A stretch of 64,000 nt of DNA from Alectoria sarmentosa (Eukaryota; Ascomycota; Lecanoromycetes; Lecanorales; Parmeliaceae), in contig WOGZ01000058.1 of the NCBI GenBank assembly GCA_009733775.1, positions 1-64,000 of the forward strand. Direction: 5' to 3'. Of this stretch, positions 1-11,924 are shown one piece after another; the first letter of the stretch is position 1, and every line of letters begins with the position of its first letter. The position numbers and the translations under genes are program-made. Below the pieces are notes generated by a model. That model was given only the letters and a program-made list of their open reading frames with translations. It had not been told where the DNA came from and searched no databases.

Positions 1-1055
1 TAATCATTTTTAAAAAAACGAAAAAAAAATAAAAATAAAAAATAAATACGTACGTGTGAACCTTGTCTGAAATTTCAAAAGATTTTAAAACACCGTTTAA
101 AATCTTTGCAAGATAAGCGGCGTTGTGGATTTCCGTAAACAATTCCATATCGATAAGTTTAAAAATTAAATTCCAATCCTTATCGATATAATAAATTGTA
201 ATCGCCATATATTCGTCTTGATTATCGACTTTTTAATAATCAAATGTGAGTGAAAAATTCGATTTATGTTTGAAATGAATATCGAATAATTCGAATTTGA
301 TGATTTCGAAATTTTTGATAAAAAGAATCGACATTGCGTTTCGGAGAGTTTTGTAATAAATCGCAAATGCATCACTATAATAAATGTTGATAAAAGATAT
401 ATAATAACATAAAAAAATACAAAACTTACTTTCGACAATATCGAATCATGTCTTTAAAAGATTTCGAACGAAGAGCTTGAAACGGAATATTGTTTTCAAA
501 AAAAAAATACAATACTTTATCCTTGAAACCCGAATTAATAAATTGCTCATTTAGAGCATTTTCAGAGGGTCTTTTTGTTAATCGTCCATATTGAGTGAAA
601 TGATCAAGAAAGGTTTATATTTCGGGGACTAATTTTTTTAAATAATTAGAAAACGATTTACAAAAACGATTAAGTAAAAAAATTATAAAAAAATTTGAAT
701 GATAAAATACCTGATAATTGTGATCCCTTTTTGACTTCTTTTTTGATCGAAATTATAAAATGATTAATGTGATAATGTGTGAAATAATTGCTATAAGATT
801 TTTATATGACTTTTTCGACTTTCGAATATCGACAACGTATACATTTGATTCGTTTCTAGAAAAAAAATTAATAAATAATATATGATAATAATATAATACA
901 TATCTGACGATTCTTATCTACTTGATAAGAAAGAAGTTCTTATATGAAAAATCCGTATTAAAAAATATATTCTTGATTTTCAATAGATGATAATTGAAAA
1001 TCGATGTCATATTTCGAAAAGGCCATTATTTTGACGAAATTGAGGTTTATTTTAA

Positions 1056-1093
1056 CCCCAAATTTCAGCTATATATATAACCGAAATTTGGGG
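1056..1093. repeat. Inverted repeat (hairpin) with G/C core
   Basis: CCCCAAATTTC at 1056-1066 is perfectly complementary to GAAATTTGGGG at 1083-1093, with a 16-nt AT-rich spacer. Imperfect pairing extends outward to about 1047 and 1102. The run of four C and four G is unusual inside this AT-rich block. Confidence 0.8.
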
Positions 1094-1359
1094 CAAAAAT
1101 AACGACTTTGAAAATTAATCAAAAAATGTATAAAAGAGAAGAAAAATCTCGGCGAACGAAGATCTCATATAATTCCCACATTAATCATCAACGCTATTCA
1201 CATCATAGACTGCTAAAAATAGAAATTTTGATATATTGATTATTTACATCGAATATAACTATAAATGATAAATTAAATAAATATTTATATTATTATATAC
1301 GAATTATTAGCGAGTTTTTAAATATTTCTTAAAATAGAAACTTAATATTCAATTATATA

Positions 1360-1680
1360 TTCGTATATATATTTTTATATCATATATTGTTATTACTTTT
1401 TAATATATATATAAGTATATATAATTGAAATTTTTAAGTTTTTTTTTTCAAAAATATATTTTTATACGTTTTTTTAAAGAAATTTCTAAAAATAATAAGA
1501 AAAAATTAGAAAAATCGATTATAATTAATTTTATATTATATATTCTTATATATATTTCTATATTATATATTATCATTATCTTTTATTATATATATAAGTA
1601 TATAAAATTAATATTATTAAGAATTTTTTTCAAAAATAGACTTTTATACGTCTTTTTGAGAAATTTCTAAAAATAGTATA
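1360..1680. repeat. Diverged tandem duplication, period about 183 bp
   Basis: The segment beginning with TTCGTATATATAT at 1360 recurs from 1543, and the segment TTCAAAAATA at 1447 recurs at 1629. Both comparisons give a spacing of 182-183 bp. The copies differ mostly at scattered positions. A further partial match lies to the left, around 1325. Confidence 0.65.
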
Positions 1681-1681
1681 T

Positions 1682-1774
1682 AAAAATCAAAAAAATCAGA
1701 TTTAATTGATTTTATAATCATAATCATAATCAGATTATGATTATCAAGAAAAAAAATCTGATTTTCTGATTTTT
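1682..1774. repeat. Nested inverted repeat at the AT/GC boundary
   Basis: The outer arms are 1682-1703 and 1754-1774 (imperfect). Inside them is a perfect 12-bp inverted repeat, ATAATCATAATC at 1720-1731 and its complement at 1733-1744, around a single central base. The structure could form a cruciform. It sits immediately before the AT-rich to GC-balanced transition. Confidence 0.75.
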
Positions 1775-2830
1775 ACTACAGAGGGTTAAAACTACTACCA
1801 GCGCTGTCCAGGATATTTGCTGGACGCCGAGATTTCTGCGCCAAGCTCTCGGATAATGCTACGATAGGAGGATTACCTCGTTAGTCCGCTTAGATGCTTC
1901 GAAATTATACCTGGCCTCAGCCCAGTCTGGGATTCGGGCTCCCTATCACCCCCAAAAGCTCACGTGAGATATTTCTAGGGCGCTCCGCTACGGGGCCGCC
2001 TTCCGAGAATAGGGCTAGGGCTAGTATCAGCGTTGTCCAGGACTTTCGGTGCAGATCTCCGCATTGTGACTTCGAGGAGAGGGGCGTTGAGCAAAGAATT
2101 GCGTTTTCTCGCTGGTATGGTTCCGCCGATATTTAAGAGTATTGTACCTTCTTTATTGCCCTTCTTTTTGGCTCCGTGCTTGCTAGTTGCCGTCTTGGGG
2201 AAGGATGTGTGAAGATTTGCAGCGTATGGCCCTTCAACCTTGGCCGATATGCGCTCTGCGATGAATAACAGGGTTTGCTCATGTCTCGGACAATTAGGCT
2301 AGCTTCGGAGTGTGCGAATGCCCCCTGACTGACTGACAGGCAGACATTGATGCGAACCGTGGGAGAAAGTGCCCCAAGTGGCAAAGGGAGACCGAGAGCC
2401 TCCTGGACGTGAACGTGGGGCAGCCTGGGCAGTTTTGTCAAGACCCGAGGTCAAGACCGTATTGGCCCATTACCCATGAGCCGTAGGTCAGCGGACCCAA
2501 TAGAAGATGTGTTTTTACCACGAAGGTTGTTAGGTATATTGTTTTGCAGAAGGAAAATGTGGTCAGGTAGGATCATAATCAAATGGGGAAGGCGGTGGAA
2601 GGAGCGTTGAAAGGGACTGTCAGACCCTCGGAGGAGAAAAAAGCAAAGGCTAGGGGCCGCTAGGGGCTGGGATCGCCCCGAAGAGAATGGCCACACGGAG
2701 CGCTCCCCTTTCTTCCCTCCGTGCCTCCTTCTTGAATTCGTGCTCAACCCGAGGATAGACAGACAAGGCAATATCAATGTCCAAGTATATCAACATAGCC
2801 TTCTGCAGCGGCATGTTCATTTGTCAGGCA

Positions 2831-2857
2831 CAGGTACAGGTACAGGTACAGGTACAG
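2831..2857. repeat. CAGGTA hexamer microsatellite
   Basis: Four and a half uninterrupted copies of CAGGTA are visible. The motif does not match the fungal telomere repeat, and the array lies in noncoding DNA. Confidence 0.9.
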
Positions 2858-3318
2858 CCCAGAGAATTTGAGTGGCCAAAGACGAATCACATGTCGCCCA
2901 AAAAACCCCTTGTCCAATGAATCCTTTACATTCATCTCTTCACTTCCCTGCTTCAATGCAGCAAAGAAAAGCTACACATAGCCAAGGACCAGGATCATCC
3001 AGTCAACGGTCTGCTACCGTACTTACCCCCATCTTCAATCTAATTATTGTGTCGTGCATATGGTACCTGAATCCTCGCCTTTTTAAAGCCAACGGATAAC
3101 AATCCTGAAGAGGAGGGTGCCAACCAACGGCCATTGTGCGATAACATAGCCCTCGCTTGTCCCAAACATTCATTCTATTCGCCCTTCGAAAGACACTCAC
3201 CTGCTTGATCGACGTTGCCTGCCTTCTTCTTCGGAGTGTCTAACGACCATGCGGAGCAGAAAGACACATGGCTCTGATTCGCCGCCGGTCGAGATGCATT
3301 CCTGTGCAGCTGCCTCTC

Positions 3319-3326
3319 TATATAAT
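3319..3326 (+). promoter_or_regulatory. TATA box of the S10 carboxypeptidase gene
   Basis: TATATAAT lies 75 bp before the start codon at 3401, followed by a pyrimidine-rich leader. The spacing fits a core promoter of a fungal secreted-enzyme gene. The transcription start itself cannot be seen. Confidence 0.5.
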
Positions 3327-3400
3327 ACCCCAAGCATTGTCTTTCGAACGGACCCAAGTCGTTCTGCAAATCCTTCTCACCTCTCCTTTTACTTTTCAAG

Positions 3401-4920
3401 ATGCGCTTCTCTACCCAAGTCATCTCTGCTGTACTCGCCCTCAGCTCCTTTGCCCTCGCCTCTCCTCTTCCCAGTGACTCGGAAGCAAAGGACAAACGTT
3501 CCTTCGTCGAGCGTGATGGCACTAATTACACTGTGTTCGAGCATGCTGCTACTGGCGCCAAGCTCGAGTTCGTCACTAACTCCGGCATTTGTGAGACTAC
3601 CAAAGGTGTCAACCAGTATTCAGGCTATTTGACAGTGGGCACGAACATGAACATGTCCCGTCTCCCACGTCACTTACCCTTTCCGCTCGTTTCCTGACAG
3701 CATATAGGTGGTTCTGGTTCTTCGAAGCTAGAAATAGTCCCACCACTGCACCTCTCGCGACCTGGTTCAATGGCGGTCCTGGCTGTAGTTCGATGATTGG
3801 CCTTTTCCAAGAGAACGGTCCCTGCCATTTTGTCAACGGCGCATCCACCCCGTCCCTCAATCCGTACAGCTTCAACACCTACGCCAACATGCTTTACGTT
3901 GACCAGCCCATTGGAACCGGCTTCTCATACGGAACAGACTCCGTCACGAGTACTGTTACTGCTGCACCTTACGTTTGGGCCCTTCTCCAAGCATTCTACG
4001 CACAATTCCCCCAGTACGAGAGTCGTGACTTCGGCATCTTCACGGAATCGTACGGAGGGCATTATGGACCTGAATTCGCGAGCTTTTTTGAGTCTCAAAA
4101 CGCGGCCATAAAGGCCGGCAGCGTGAAGGGTGACAACATCGATCTCATAGCCCTGGGCATCAACAACGGCTGGTACGACGCCGCCATTCAAGAGCAAGCA
4201 TATGTCGACTTTTCCTATAACAATACCTACAAGCCCATCATCACCGCAGCCCAGCACACACAATTCACCAATACCAATGCGAAAAGCTGTGCGCCACTTC
4301 TTGCGGAATGTACCGCCACTACGGGATCAAACTCAGCCTGTGAGAACGCCGACAATACTTGCTACAATGACATTGAAGGTCCACTTAGCTCTACCTCAGC
4401 CAACGGCGGTGTTGCGTTGTACGACTTCGACGTCTACGATATTCGTGAACCGAGCGACGACCCCTATCCACCAGCCACCTACTCGAGCTACTTACTCCAG
4501 CCATCAGTCACCAGCGCAATCGGTGCCAAAGCGACTTACACCGAGTGCCCAAATGCACCCTACAACAAATTCGCCTCTACTGGCGATGACGCCCGCAACT
4601 TCCTGCCAACTCTCTCCACCGTCGTCCAAAGCGGCATCCGCGTAGTAATGTGGGCTGGCGACGCCGACTGGATCTGTAATTGGTTCGGCGGTCTCTCCTC
4701 CGCCAACGCTGTCAGCTATTCCGGCAGCTCCACCTTCGCAGCCGAATCACTGGCGCCCTACACAGTCAATGGCACGGAGGGAGGAACATTCAAGACGGTA
4801 GACAACCTCAGCTTTTTGAGGGTGTTTGGGGCCGGGCATGAAGTTCCATATTATCAGCCAGCGCTTGCGTTGCAGGTATTTGAGCAGACGATGAAGCAGC
4901 AGGCCCTGGCGAGTACGTAG
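3401..4920 (+). CDS. Secreted serine carboxypeptidase (peptidase family S10)
   Basis: There are two exons, 3401-3654 and 3708-4920, with a 53-bp intron that restores the conserved N-M-W-F-W-F-F run. The protein is 488 aa. An N-terminal signal peptide (about residues 1-20, ending ALA-S) marks it for secretion or the vacuole. The family cleaves C-terminal residues of peptides at acidic pH. Visible hallmarks are the substrate-binding N-G-G-P-G-C-S-S segment; the nucleophile motif TESYGG, where most family members have GESYGG; the Asp region W-A-G-D-A-D-W; and the catalytic His in G-A-G-H-E-V-P. Several Asn-X-Ser/Thr sites suggest glycosylation. A TATA box lies 75 bp upstream. The gene is convergent with INO80. 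Family assignment is firm; substrate is unknown. Confidence 0.93.
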
Positions 4921-5425
4921 AGCGAGGGCGTGGCTCTTCCTGTTGTATGTGGTGTCATTCGTGTCGATTGCATTGAATGTAAGATCTGGGAGTATTAGGT
5001 CATCATGTCAAGGGGAGCAGCACTGTAAAAGGGGAGAGCATATAGCATAGCAGTCTAATGACGAATGTCCATAACAAATTCCTGGTCCAACACGTTCCCT
5101 TTCCCTGTGAGTCCCTTGGAGGGAAATATGCACCAGCAGCTTACTAACTGAAGGTTATGAATGGCAAGCAGTAGCTATGATTAGATGCAAAAGCATATAT
5201 TGCCTCTATGCCTAATAATCATCCCTCTCTCTCTCTCTCTTTGCCGGCAATGCACCCGACGCATGGATGCTCACATGCAATCTATGTTACAAAGCGAACA
5301 CCAACAAAAAAAACGCCTTAGGCAGCCATTGCATCTTCAATCAGTCCGCGCATATGATGCTCATTCATATCCCCTCTTGTTGTTCCCACTTGACTCCTGC
5401 CCCCCTAGCTTACACATCTGATCCC
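4921..5425. other. Convergent 3' intergenic region with a CT microsatellite
   Basis: These 505 bp separate the 3' ends of the carboxypeptidase gene and INO80. A pure CT dinucleotide run occupies about 5225-5242. No gene or structured RNA is apparent. Confidence 0.6.
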
Positions 5426-8400
5426 TCAAGCTGCACTGCCGTCGGCAATAGCAAGTCTCTGCTTTGCCGTCTTGGCTTTTTTACTGACGCCCTTTCTCTT
5501 CCCCGGCGCCGTGGGTTCTGGTACTTCCATTGGCGTGGCTGCACCAGAGGGCTTGTTGCTGCCGTCGTCGAAATGTCCTTCTCCTTTAGCAAAATCACGG
5601 TCAGTACAATGGTCCATCACAGTTGATAGATGTCAGCGCTATCTTACCTTCATGATACATATCATCCAAACTGACATCCTTCTTCCTCCCTCCAGTCTTC
5701 TTCCTCCCACCCTTCTTCCCCTGCTCTTCGCTCTTCGCCGCAATCTCCTGTTCCTTTTTCTCAATCAGCTCTGCTTCATCGTCATCCGCAAGCCACAATG
5801 CGATATCCTTATTTCTGTTGTCTTTGCTTCGAGTATTGAAATCCACGCCCGCGCCGCCACCGCCGGAGATGACGACACGCTGGACCTCTTCCTTTTGTAA
5901 GGCTCGTTTGCGAATTCGCTCTTCGATAGTACCACGAGTAATCATGCGGTAGACTGTGACTTGCTTGGTCTGTCCGAGACGATGAGCGCGATCCATGGCT
6001 TGAGAGTCAATGGTAGGATTCCAGTCTGAGTCATAGAAGATGACGGTATCGGCGGCGGTCAGGTTGATACCTAGACCACCAGCGCGAGTAGAGAGCAAGA
6101 AGATGAAGATCTCCGGCTTCGTTTGGAAGTCGGCAACTGTGTCTCTCCGGTCTTCGAGCTTAGTGGAGCCGTCAAGTCGGAGATACTTGTAGTTGCGGTA
6201 GGTGAGGTACTCTTCCATCAGGTCGATCATGCGGGTCATCTGGAAGTAAAGCAGGACCCGGTGGCCACCGTTCTTGAGCTGTCGAAGAAGCTGGTCAAGC
6301 TTCGCTAGTTTGCCGGAGTCTGTGACGAAGCGCCGCATCGAAGGTACGTGGATGTTGGTGAATCGGGATTTTTGTGACAACGGCTGTGGAAGAAGACTGA
6401 CAACTGGATATCTCGCTGGATCAACCTTGGCCTCGATTAGTGCAGCTTCGTCTTTCTGCGATACCCCGTAGAGGGCCTTTCGCAAAGGTATGCTGAAGAT
6501 AGTGTTCTCCTTCTGAACGCGTGCTTCTTGATCTGAACAAGAGATCTGAATCGGTGGTGCCGAAGCCCCAGGTCTGGCACACTGCTCGATCGCGTTCAAA
6601 CCCTGATCTTCGAACGTCTTCTTCGAAATGTTGAAGAGGTTGTGCAAGTGATTCTCGACAGTGATATTGGAAAGCGGGCGGCGCTCGTTGCGCTCCACGA
6701 TGTGAAAGAGAGCATGTGCAGGAGTATAATTGGTCTCTTCATTTTCATCATATATGACATTGAAACGTGCAAGACGAGAAGCTTTTCCTGCAAGCTGGAT
6801 AGCTCGTTCGGCTACGCCTTGGTGGGAGGCTTTGTACGCTTCGCTTGCTGACGTGTCCGCGAACCGCATCCAGGAGAAAGTGGCATTGTCCGATGAACTC
6901 TTTTGGATGTTCTCAGGTGTCCAGATGTTCATCAGTTCGGACAAGCATTTGCCTTTGAAACCGGCTTTTGAGTTGTTGGGGCCTGCCACCTCGAGTCTCG
7001 CTTCCGGACTGCAAAGTAGGCGCGGAAGGTCGTATTCGATCAAGTTTCTGGTGGAGTAGCCAACATTGACGTTGTTGCCTTCTCTCATGAAGGAAGCACA
7101 TTCTGCAAAGTGTGCCAGTGACAGCGGTGAATTCGTATCGGCTCTCTCGAACAAGTCAGGATGATTGCAAACCTTTCTGAATTGCATGACTAGGTTCATC
7201 AAAGTCGCTGTGTCTTGATCATCACCGACTGCAGCCTTTTCGATGAGATCCATGATACTGATGCGATTACGGAGATTGCCATAGTATGCGCGTTGACGGT
7301 ACGTCAGGTCGCAGAAGACATCTTCTTCAATCTTGTCGCCCAACTCTTTCTGGACATGCTTCTTGATACGTCGCAACATGAAAGGTTTGAGAATCATGTG
7401 TAGTCGCTTGAGTTGATCCTCGTTGAGCTTGGTATTGCTCTGGGCGTGACTCTCAATGTCTTTGGAAAACCAGTCGCTGAATTCATCATGAGAATCGAAG
7501 AGACTGGGCATAATGAAATGGAGCAGAGCCCAAAGCTCCTGCATGTTGTTCTGAATTGGCGTCCCAGTCAAGAGCAGGCGATTTCGGCAAGCAAATCCCA
7601 GTAAGCTCTTCCATCTTGAACTTTGCGAGGACTTGATAGCTTGAGCCTCATCTAGAATCATATACTGCCAACGGATCTTCGAGAAGTATTGAGTGTCTTG
7701 CACAACAAGCTGATATGAGGTAATGAGGACATGGAAAGGCGAATCTTTGGTATAGGTGATGTGCTTCCGATCCCAGAACTTTCGTAGCACCTTTCGATCC
7801 TTCGCATTTCCCCAGTAAGGCAAACATTTCAAATTGGGAACGAAGCGCGTTATCTCCTGCTGCCAATTGTGCAGTGTGGATGAAGGTGCAATGACAAGGA
7901 AGGGACCCCAGATATTGTGCTTCTCAGCAAGGTAGGCCATCACCGATATTGATTGCACGGTTTTACCAAGGCCCATCTCATCTGCCAGGATCCCGTTGAT
8001 TCCCTGCTCATACAGGTTGACTAGCCAGTTGAGCCCCTTAAGCTGGTATTCCTTCAATTGGGCGTTCAGCATCTTGGGTTGAGCAACATCAATGTCGCCT
8101 AGCCCAGTGGGGTTCTGGAAATTCATTTCGCCATCATCGAATTGTGCCATTTTGTTTCCATCGCCGTTGAAAGCTCGAGCTTTGTTTTGAGCTTCCTGAA
8201 CGGCGTTTTGCGCATTCGCCATTGCAGCTTGCCTAAGGACGGTCTCATCCTCGGCGTCAAAGTCGAGATCCTCAAAATTGGTGACTTTGGTGCCGACTTG
8301 ACCCACGCTATCCGGCAATGTAATTGTATGAACATCTGCCTTGCCTGGTTGAACAGTTTCCTTGGATACACCAACATCTGCACTGTCGGTTGATCGCTCC

Positions 8401-10804
8401 ACCTCATCAGTCTTGATCTTGCGACCAATAAAATGGGAGTACAGTTCCGTCTGCGAGATCAAGAAGTTGAGCTTGCGCTTTTGCCGATTAGATTCACGGT
8501 CTGCCTCGGCCTTCTTTGCATTCTCTTGCTCTTGCTTCTCGGCGACCTTTCGTAGGTCTCGCTCTGCCCGCTCGTTGCGCTTCCAGAACGACATCATCTC
8601 TCGCATACTTCTCTTAGCCCGTGCTTGCACATCTTTGGTGCCTTTGTTGGTACGCAGCTGCCATCTCCGAGCCTCCTTTGCTGCCAGCTGGGCAGTCTTT
8701 CGTAGGTTGGATTGCTTCGTTGATAGTGAGTTGTCCTTGATTCTACTAACCTTGGGTACATCCTTTCGTGCGATGTCTTTCCAGATTGAATCATAAACCT
8801 GCTGGAAACCTTTGGAGTCGTAATTCGTCAACGTCGACGTAGCCGGTGAAGCATCTTTCGGGACCTCCCTGGGTCGGACTTCTTTCGTTCCTCTTGGGTA
8901 GGTGTCTCTTCGATTCTCTTCTTTCGGGGCTATCAATACCAAGTCGTCCCGTTCCCTCTCCTGCAAGGCCCAGCCATGCTCAGCGGCATCCTTTTCAGCC
9001 TGCTTCTTCTCCTTTGATTTCTTTGGCCGTACAGAAGGGCCCTTGATCTTCTTTCTGGGTGGCTCAGGCGAAAGGTGGTTGGCACTCTGGAACGTGCTCA
9101 TGGTACCACCTTCAAGATTTGGCGCCATTGGTGTGACTTCACGAATCTCTTCTGGTATGTCACCCCGTTCCAGTATCCTCTTCGTTGTCTTGGCTTTCTT
9201 CTCCGCTTTCTGTGCGTCTCTCATGAATCTCTCTCGCTCAGCTTCATCATCCGCCATCTTAACTTTCTCCAGCGCCTCTTTCTGTAATTGAGTCTGTTGT
9301 TGTATGGTCTTCTCGCGTCGGCGCTTGCGTTGCATATCCTTCTTGCGCTCTTTTTCGTCCTGGACCTCTTTGCGCTGGACCTCTTCTAGGGCTTGAACTT
9401 CGTTGATTTGTCTGAATCGCTCCTTACCATAATCTGCATGGGCACCTAATTGGAGGGAAATAGTCCTCGATGCAGCGGTGCGACGGCGCTGAGACTTCTG
9501 TGTCAGCTTGAGCAAGACAGTGAGGGGAGGGATTGGTATACATACCTTGCGCCTGATGTCCTCGCCATTCTCAACATCCCGCTGTCGTTTCTGAGAAGAT
9601 TTGGCATGCTTCTGCTTGTCGGCCTCCCATTCTGGTGACTCAATAGGACTCGGCGGCGTTGCATCTATCTTTGCCATTTCTTTCTTGACCTTTTCGTTCT
9701 CTTTGCCCAAGGTCATTGGTCTATGCTTCAGCTTGCTACTACCTATGCTCTTCGTTGGAGGGGGAATTTCAGGTTCGGCTTTAACAGAATGCTTTGTCGG
9801 GGCTAGATAGCCTTTTGGTGAGGCAGTACGTTTTGGCCCAGACTTTCTCGGTGCTGCTCGTGAAGGTTTGACATCTCCATTAGGGGCGTTCGAGGAGCTC
9901 TTTAGCGGCTTTGAGGCTGGCGTAGACCGCCGAACAGATTTCGGGGGATCAGGAATATTGCTCGAGAGAATGCTGGAGAAAGACATGGGATTTGCGGTCC
10001 TTGTGGTCTTAGGCTCTTCCTTCGCGCGGATCTGGCCGTCATCTTCATCAACTGTTCCTTGGGAAGAAGGTCGGTCCATGGAGCCATTCATTCGCGATGT
10101 ATAGTTGAAGCCACTGTGTGGATGTATTGGGGATCCAAGAGCGCTTCTTGCAGGTGATTGCGGAATGGAGCTATGTCTGCTTGGTGGGTGTGCATGTGAC
10201 GACGGTAATGTTGGGGAGCGCTGCGAGAAGTGACCGTTTGGGGAATTGTATGTGACTGGAGAAATTTTTGGATCCGAGTACTGGCTAGAGTATGAGGCAG
10301 GTTCTCGAGTCTATGACACGATTATAGTCAGCCACATGGACCGCTGGGGATGGTTTACTGACCTAGACTTACCTGATCCGGCGAACGTGTGTTGTACTGT
10401 GATTGCTTCCTACTTGACACCTCACGATGTTCCGATAATGGATCGTAGCGTGTAGAGCCGTCAGATTCTCTATGGGAGTATGCCGAGCCGTTTTTCGAAG
10501 GGCCATTCGTCTTGGGGGAAGGTGGAGGTCCTAGCCGTGGGCTAATGGCAGGAGGTTGGGACATGGTTGCAGAGGTGGAAGGTCGAGAGGAGTATTGATG
10601 GTAAGGTGAAGGAGGGTGGGTCCCGTTGACGGGCGAGTAAGGATGACTATGGGTTGGCGACTGGGGATGATAACCCCTTCGGCGACGGTCATCTTCCTCG
10701 GGATATCTCCGCGTCACTGAACTTGGAGGAGAGTGCATTGTGTTTGATCTTGTAGTAGGTAAGCCAGATGAGTGGTCTCCTTGGCGTATTGTCTGGGGCG
10801 TCAT
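5426..10804 (-). CDS. INO80: INO80 chromatin-remodelling ATPase
   Basis: Four exons on the minus strand, 10804-10373, 10310-9546, 9497-5648 and 5583-5426, encode 1734 aa. Ino80 is the Snf2-family motor of the nuclear INO80 complex, which slides nucleosomes and exchanges H2A.Z. The first about 400 residues are Ser/Pro-rich and disordered. A basic coiled DBINO/HSA region follows (about 640-790). The first ATPase lobe has DEMGLGKT (about 903) and the DEAQ box (about 1013). A long lobe-splitting insertion diagnostic of Ino80 spans about 1130-1440. The second lobe carries AGGLGINL and QAMDRAHRLGQ (about 1540). The last intron joins MYHE to GEGHFDD, giving a typical fungal C-terminus. The second intron is only 48 bp and stop-free. 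The downstream neighbour, NHX1, lies on the same strand. Confidence 0.95.
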
Positions 10805-11924
10805 TCAGTCAAAAGAGCTTGGATGGGTGGGTGGATGGGTGGATGGCATGGTGTCCAAGTTGAAGTTGGATAGGGAATGAAGCTATCCAGAAGGTTGAAT
10901 TGTGGGCGAATGCAGTCATCAATGAAGCCACATCAGGCGCAGATCGTATTGTCCCCAGGCAGGGCGCAGGTGTGGGTCAGTCAGCAAGGGCGTGGAAATT
11001 ATTTGATGATGATCTTGGTCTGGAACGAGGAGGAGGAGGAGGAGGAGGAGTTTGGTCGTGGTGTTGCGATGATGGGAAGGGGGGAATGATGAAGTGGGAG
11101 AGATTGGCGGAAGGATGGCGTTCCATTTTGTGAGGGTGTTGGTCGGCCTCCTGGAAGCGTCAAATCGCAGCCAAACGCGAGCAAGATTGCCTACCCATCG
11201 AGTGGAAGCTTCGTTGGCGGAGTACTTTTTGACTGGAAATTTTACAACAGCTACGACTAACTACTACTACATAGGAATTTTCTGTTGTTATTCAAATATA
11301 ATTCTTGTATATTATTCTCCTTGTCTCTTCTTTTAAATAATCCTAATGAGAATAAAAAATAATCGCTGATTTTATCGTTTGGAATGCTTTGATCTTCCAC
11401 GTATTCCTTATTCTTATCCAGCGGGCGCATGCTTGTTTCAACGGGGGGCAAGCTGAGTAGTACGTGCCCTCAATACCTACTTTACCTTACTGTACTTTAG
11501 GTTAATAAATGAATTGGATCGAGCCTTACTTATCCTCCTTTCCTTTAGCTCCGGCTCGCTTTCTCCATCAACATTGCACCAACCAAATGCGGCCTGCATT
11601 TGCTTTCACCAAATTGCCCCTCGCTGCCGCTTTGCCTGTCCTACCGCGCATCTACTCCATTGCACCCTACGGATGTCATCGGCCATCCAGTTTTCCTCCA
11701 ACATAATTCGCCATTTCCTTGGGCAAAAAGTTTCTTCAATGTGAGACTCTAGCTTCACTGTTGTGTCCATGCCGCCAAAGCCTTCATTGCGACAGAGGCC
11801 TATATAATAATGACGTTCATGAATTCTACAACCGCGCCAAGCCCTAGGAACGTCACTGTCAAGGCTATCTAATGCATCCATCAATCATGTGGTATCACCA
11901 TGGTAGTCCATCCGAAATCAACTT
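10805..11924. other. INO80 upstream region and NHX1 3' flank
   Basis: This holds the presumed INO80 promoter and leader. Visible elements are GGGT/GGAT-type purine repeats near 10825-10850 and an uninterrupted GGA trinucleotide run at about 11030-11050. No supported gene was found. Confidence 0.5.

Larger units (their letters stand above)
1..1790. repeat. End of an AT-rich, RIP-like block
   Basis: The segment is overwhelmingly A+T, has no credible reading frame and ends abruptly near 1790, where base composition becomes balanced. It contains a GC-cored hairpin (1056-1093), a diverged tandem duplication with a period of about 183 bp (roughly 1360-1680) and a nested inverted repeat at the boundary (1682-1774). 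Such composition is what repeat-induced point mutation leaves behind in filamentous ascomycetes. The original element cannot be identified by eye. Confidence 0.75.
1791..3400. other. Intergenic region upstream of the carboxypeptidase gene
   Basis: Composition is balanced, but the reading frames show no recognisable domain and no consistent exon structure. The segment 1791-2440 is rich in short partially duplicated words (see the 15-bp motif at 1799 and 2028). A hexamer array lies at 2831-2857 and a TATA box at 3319-3326. I see no supported gene here. Confidence 0.5.

Noticed and set aside
1894..2136. 80-codon plus-strand frame beside the AT-rich block
   Set aside because: It is Arg/Pro/Ser-rich with no motif. 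It lies in a partially duplicated, probably decayed segment.
2831..2857. Hexamer repeat considered as an interstitial telomere tract
   Set aside because: CAGGTA does not match TTAGGG or its permutations.
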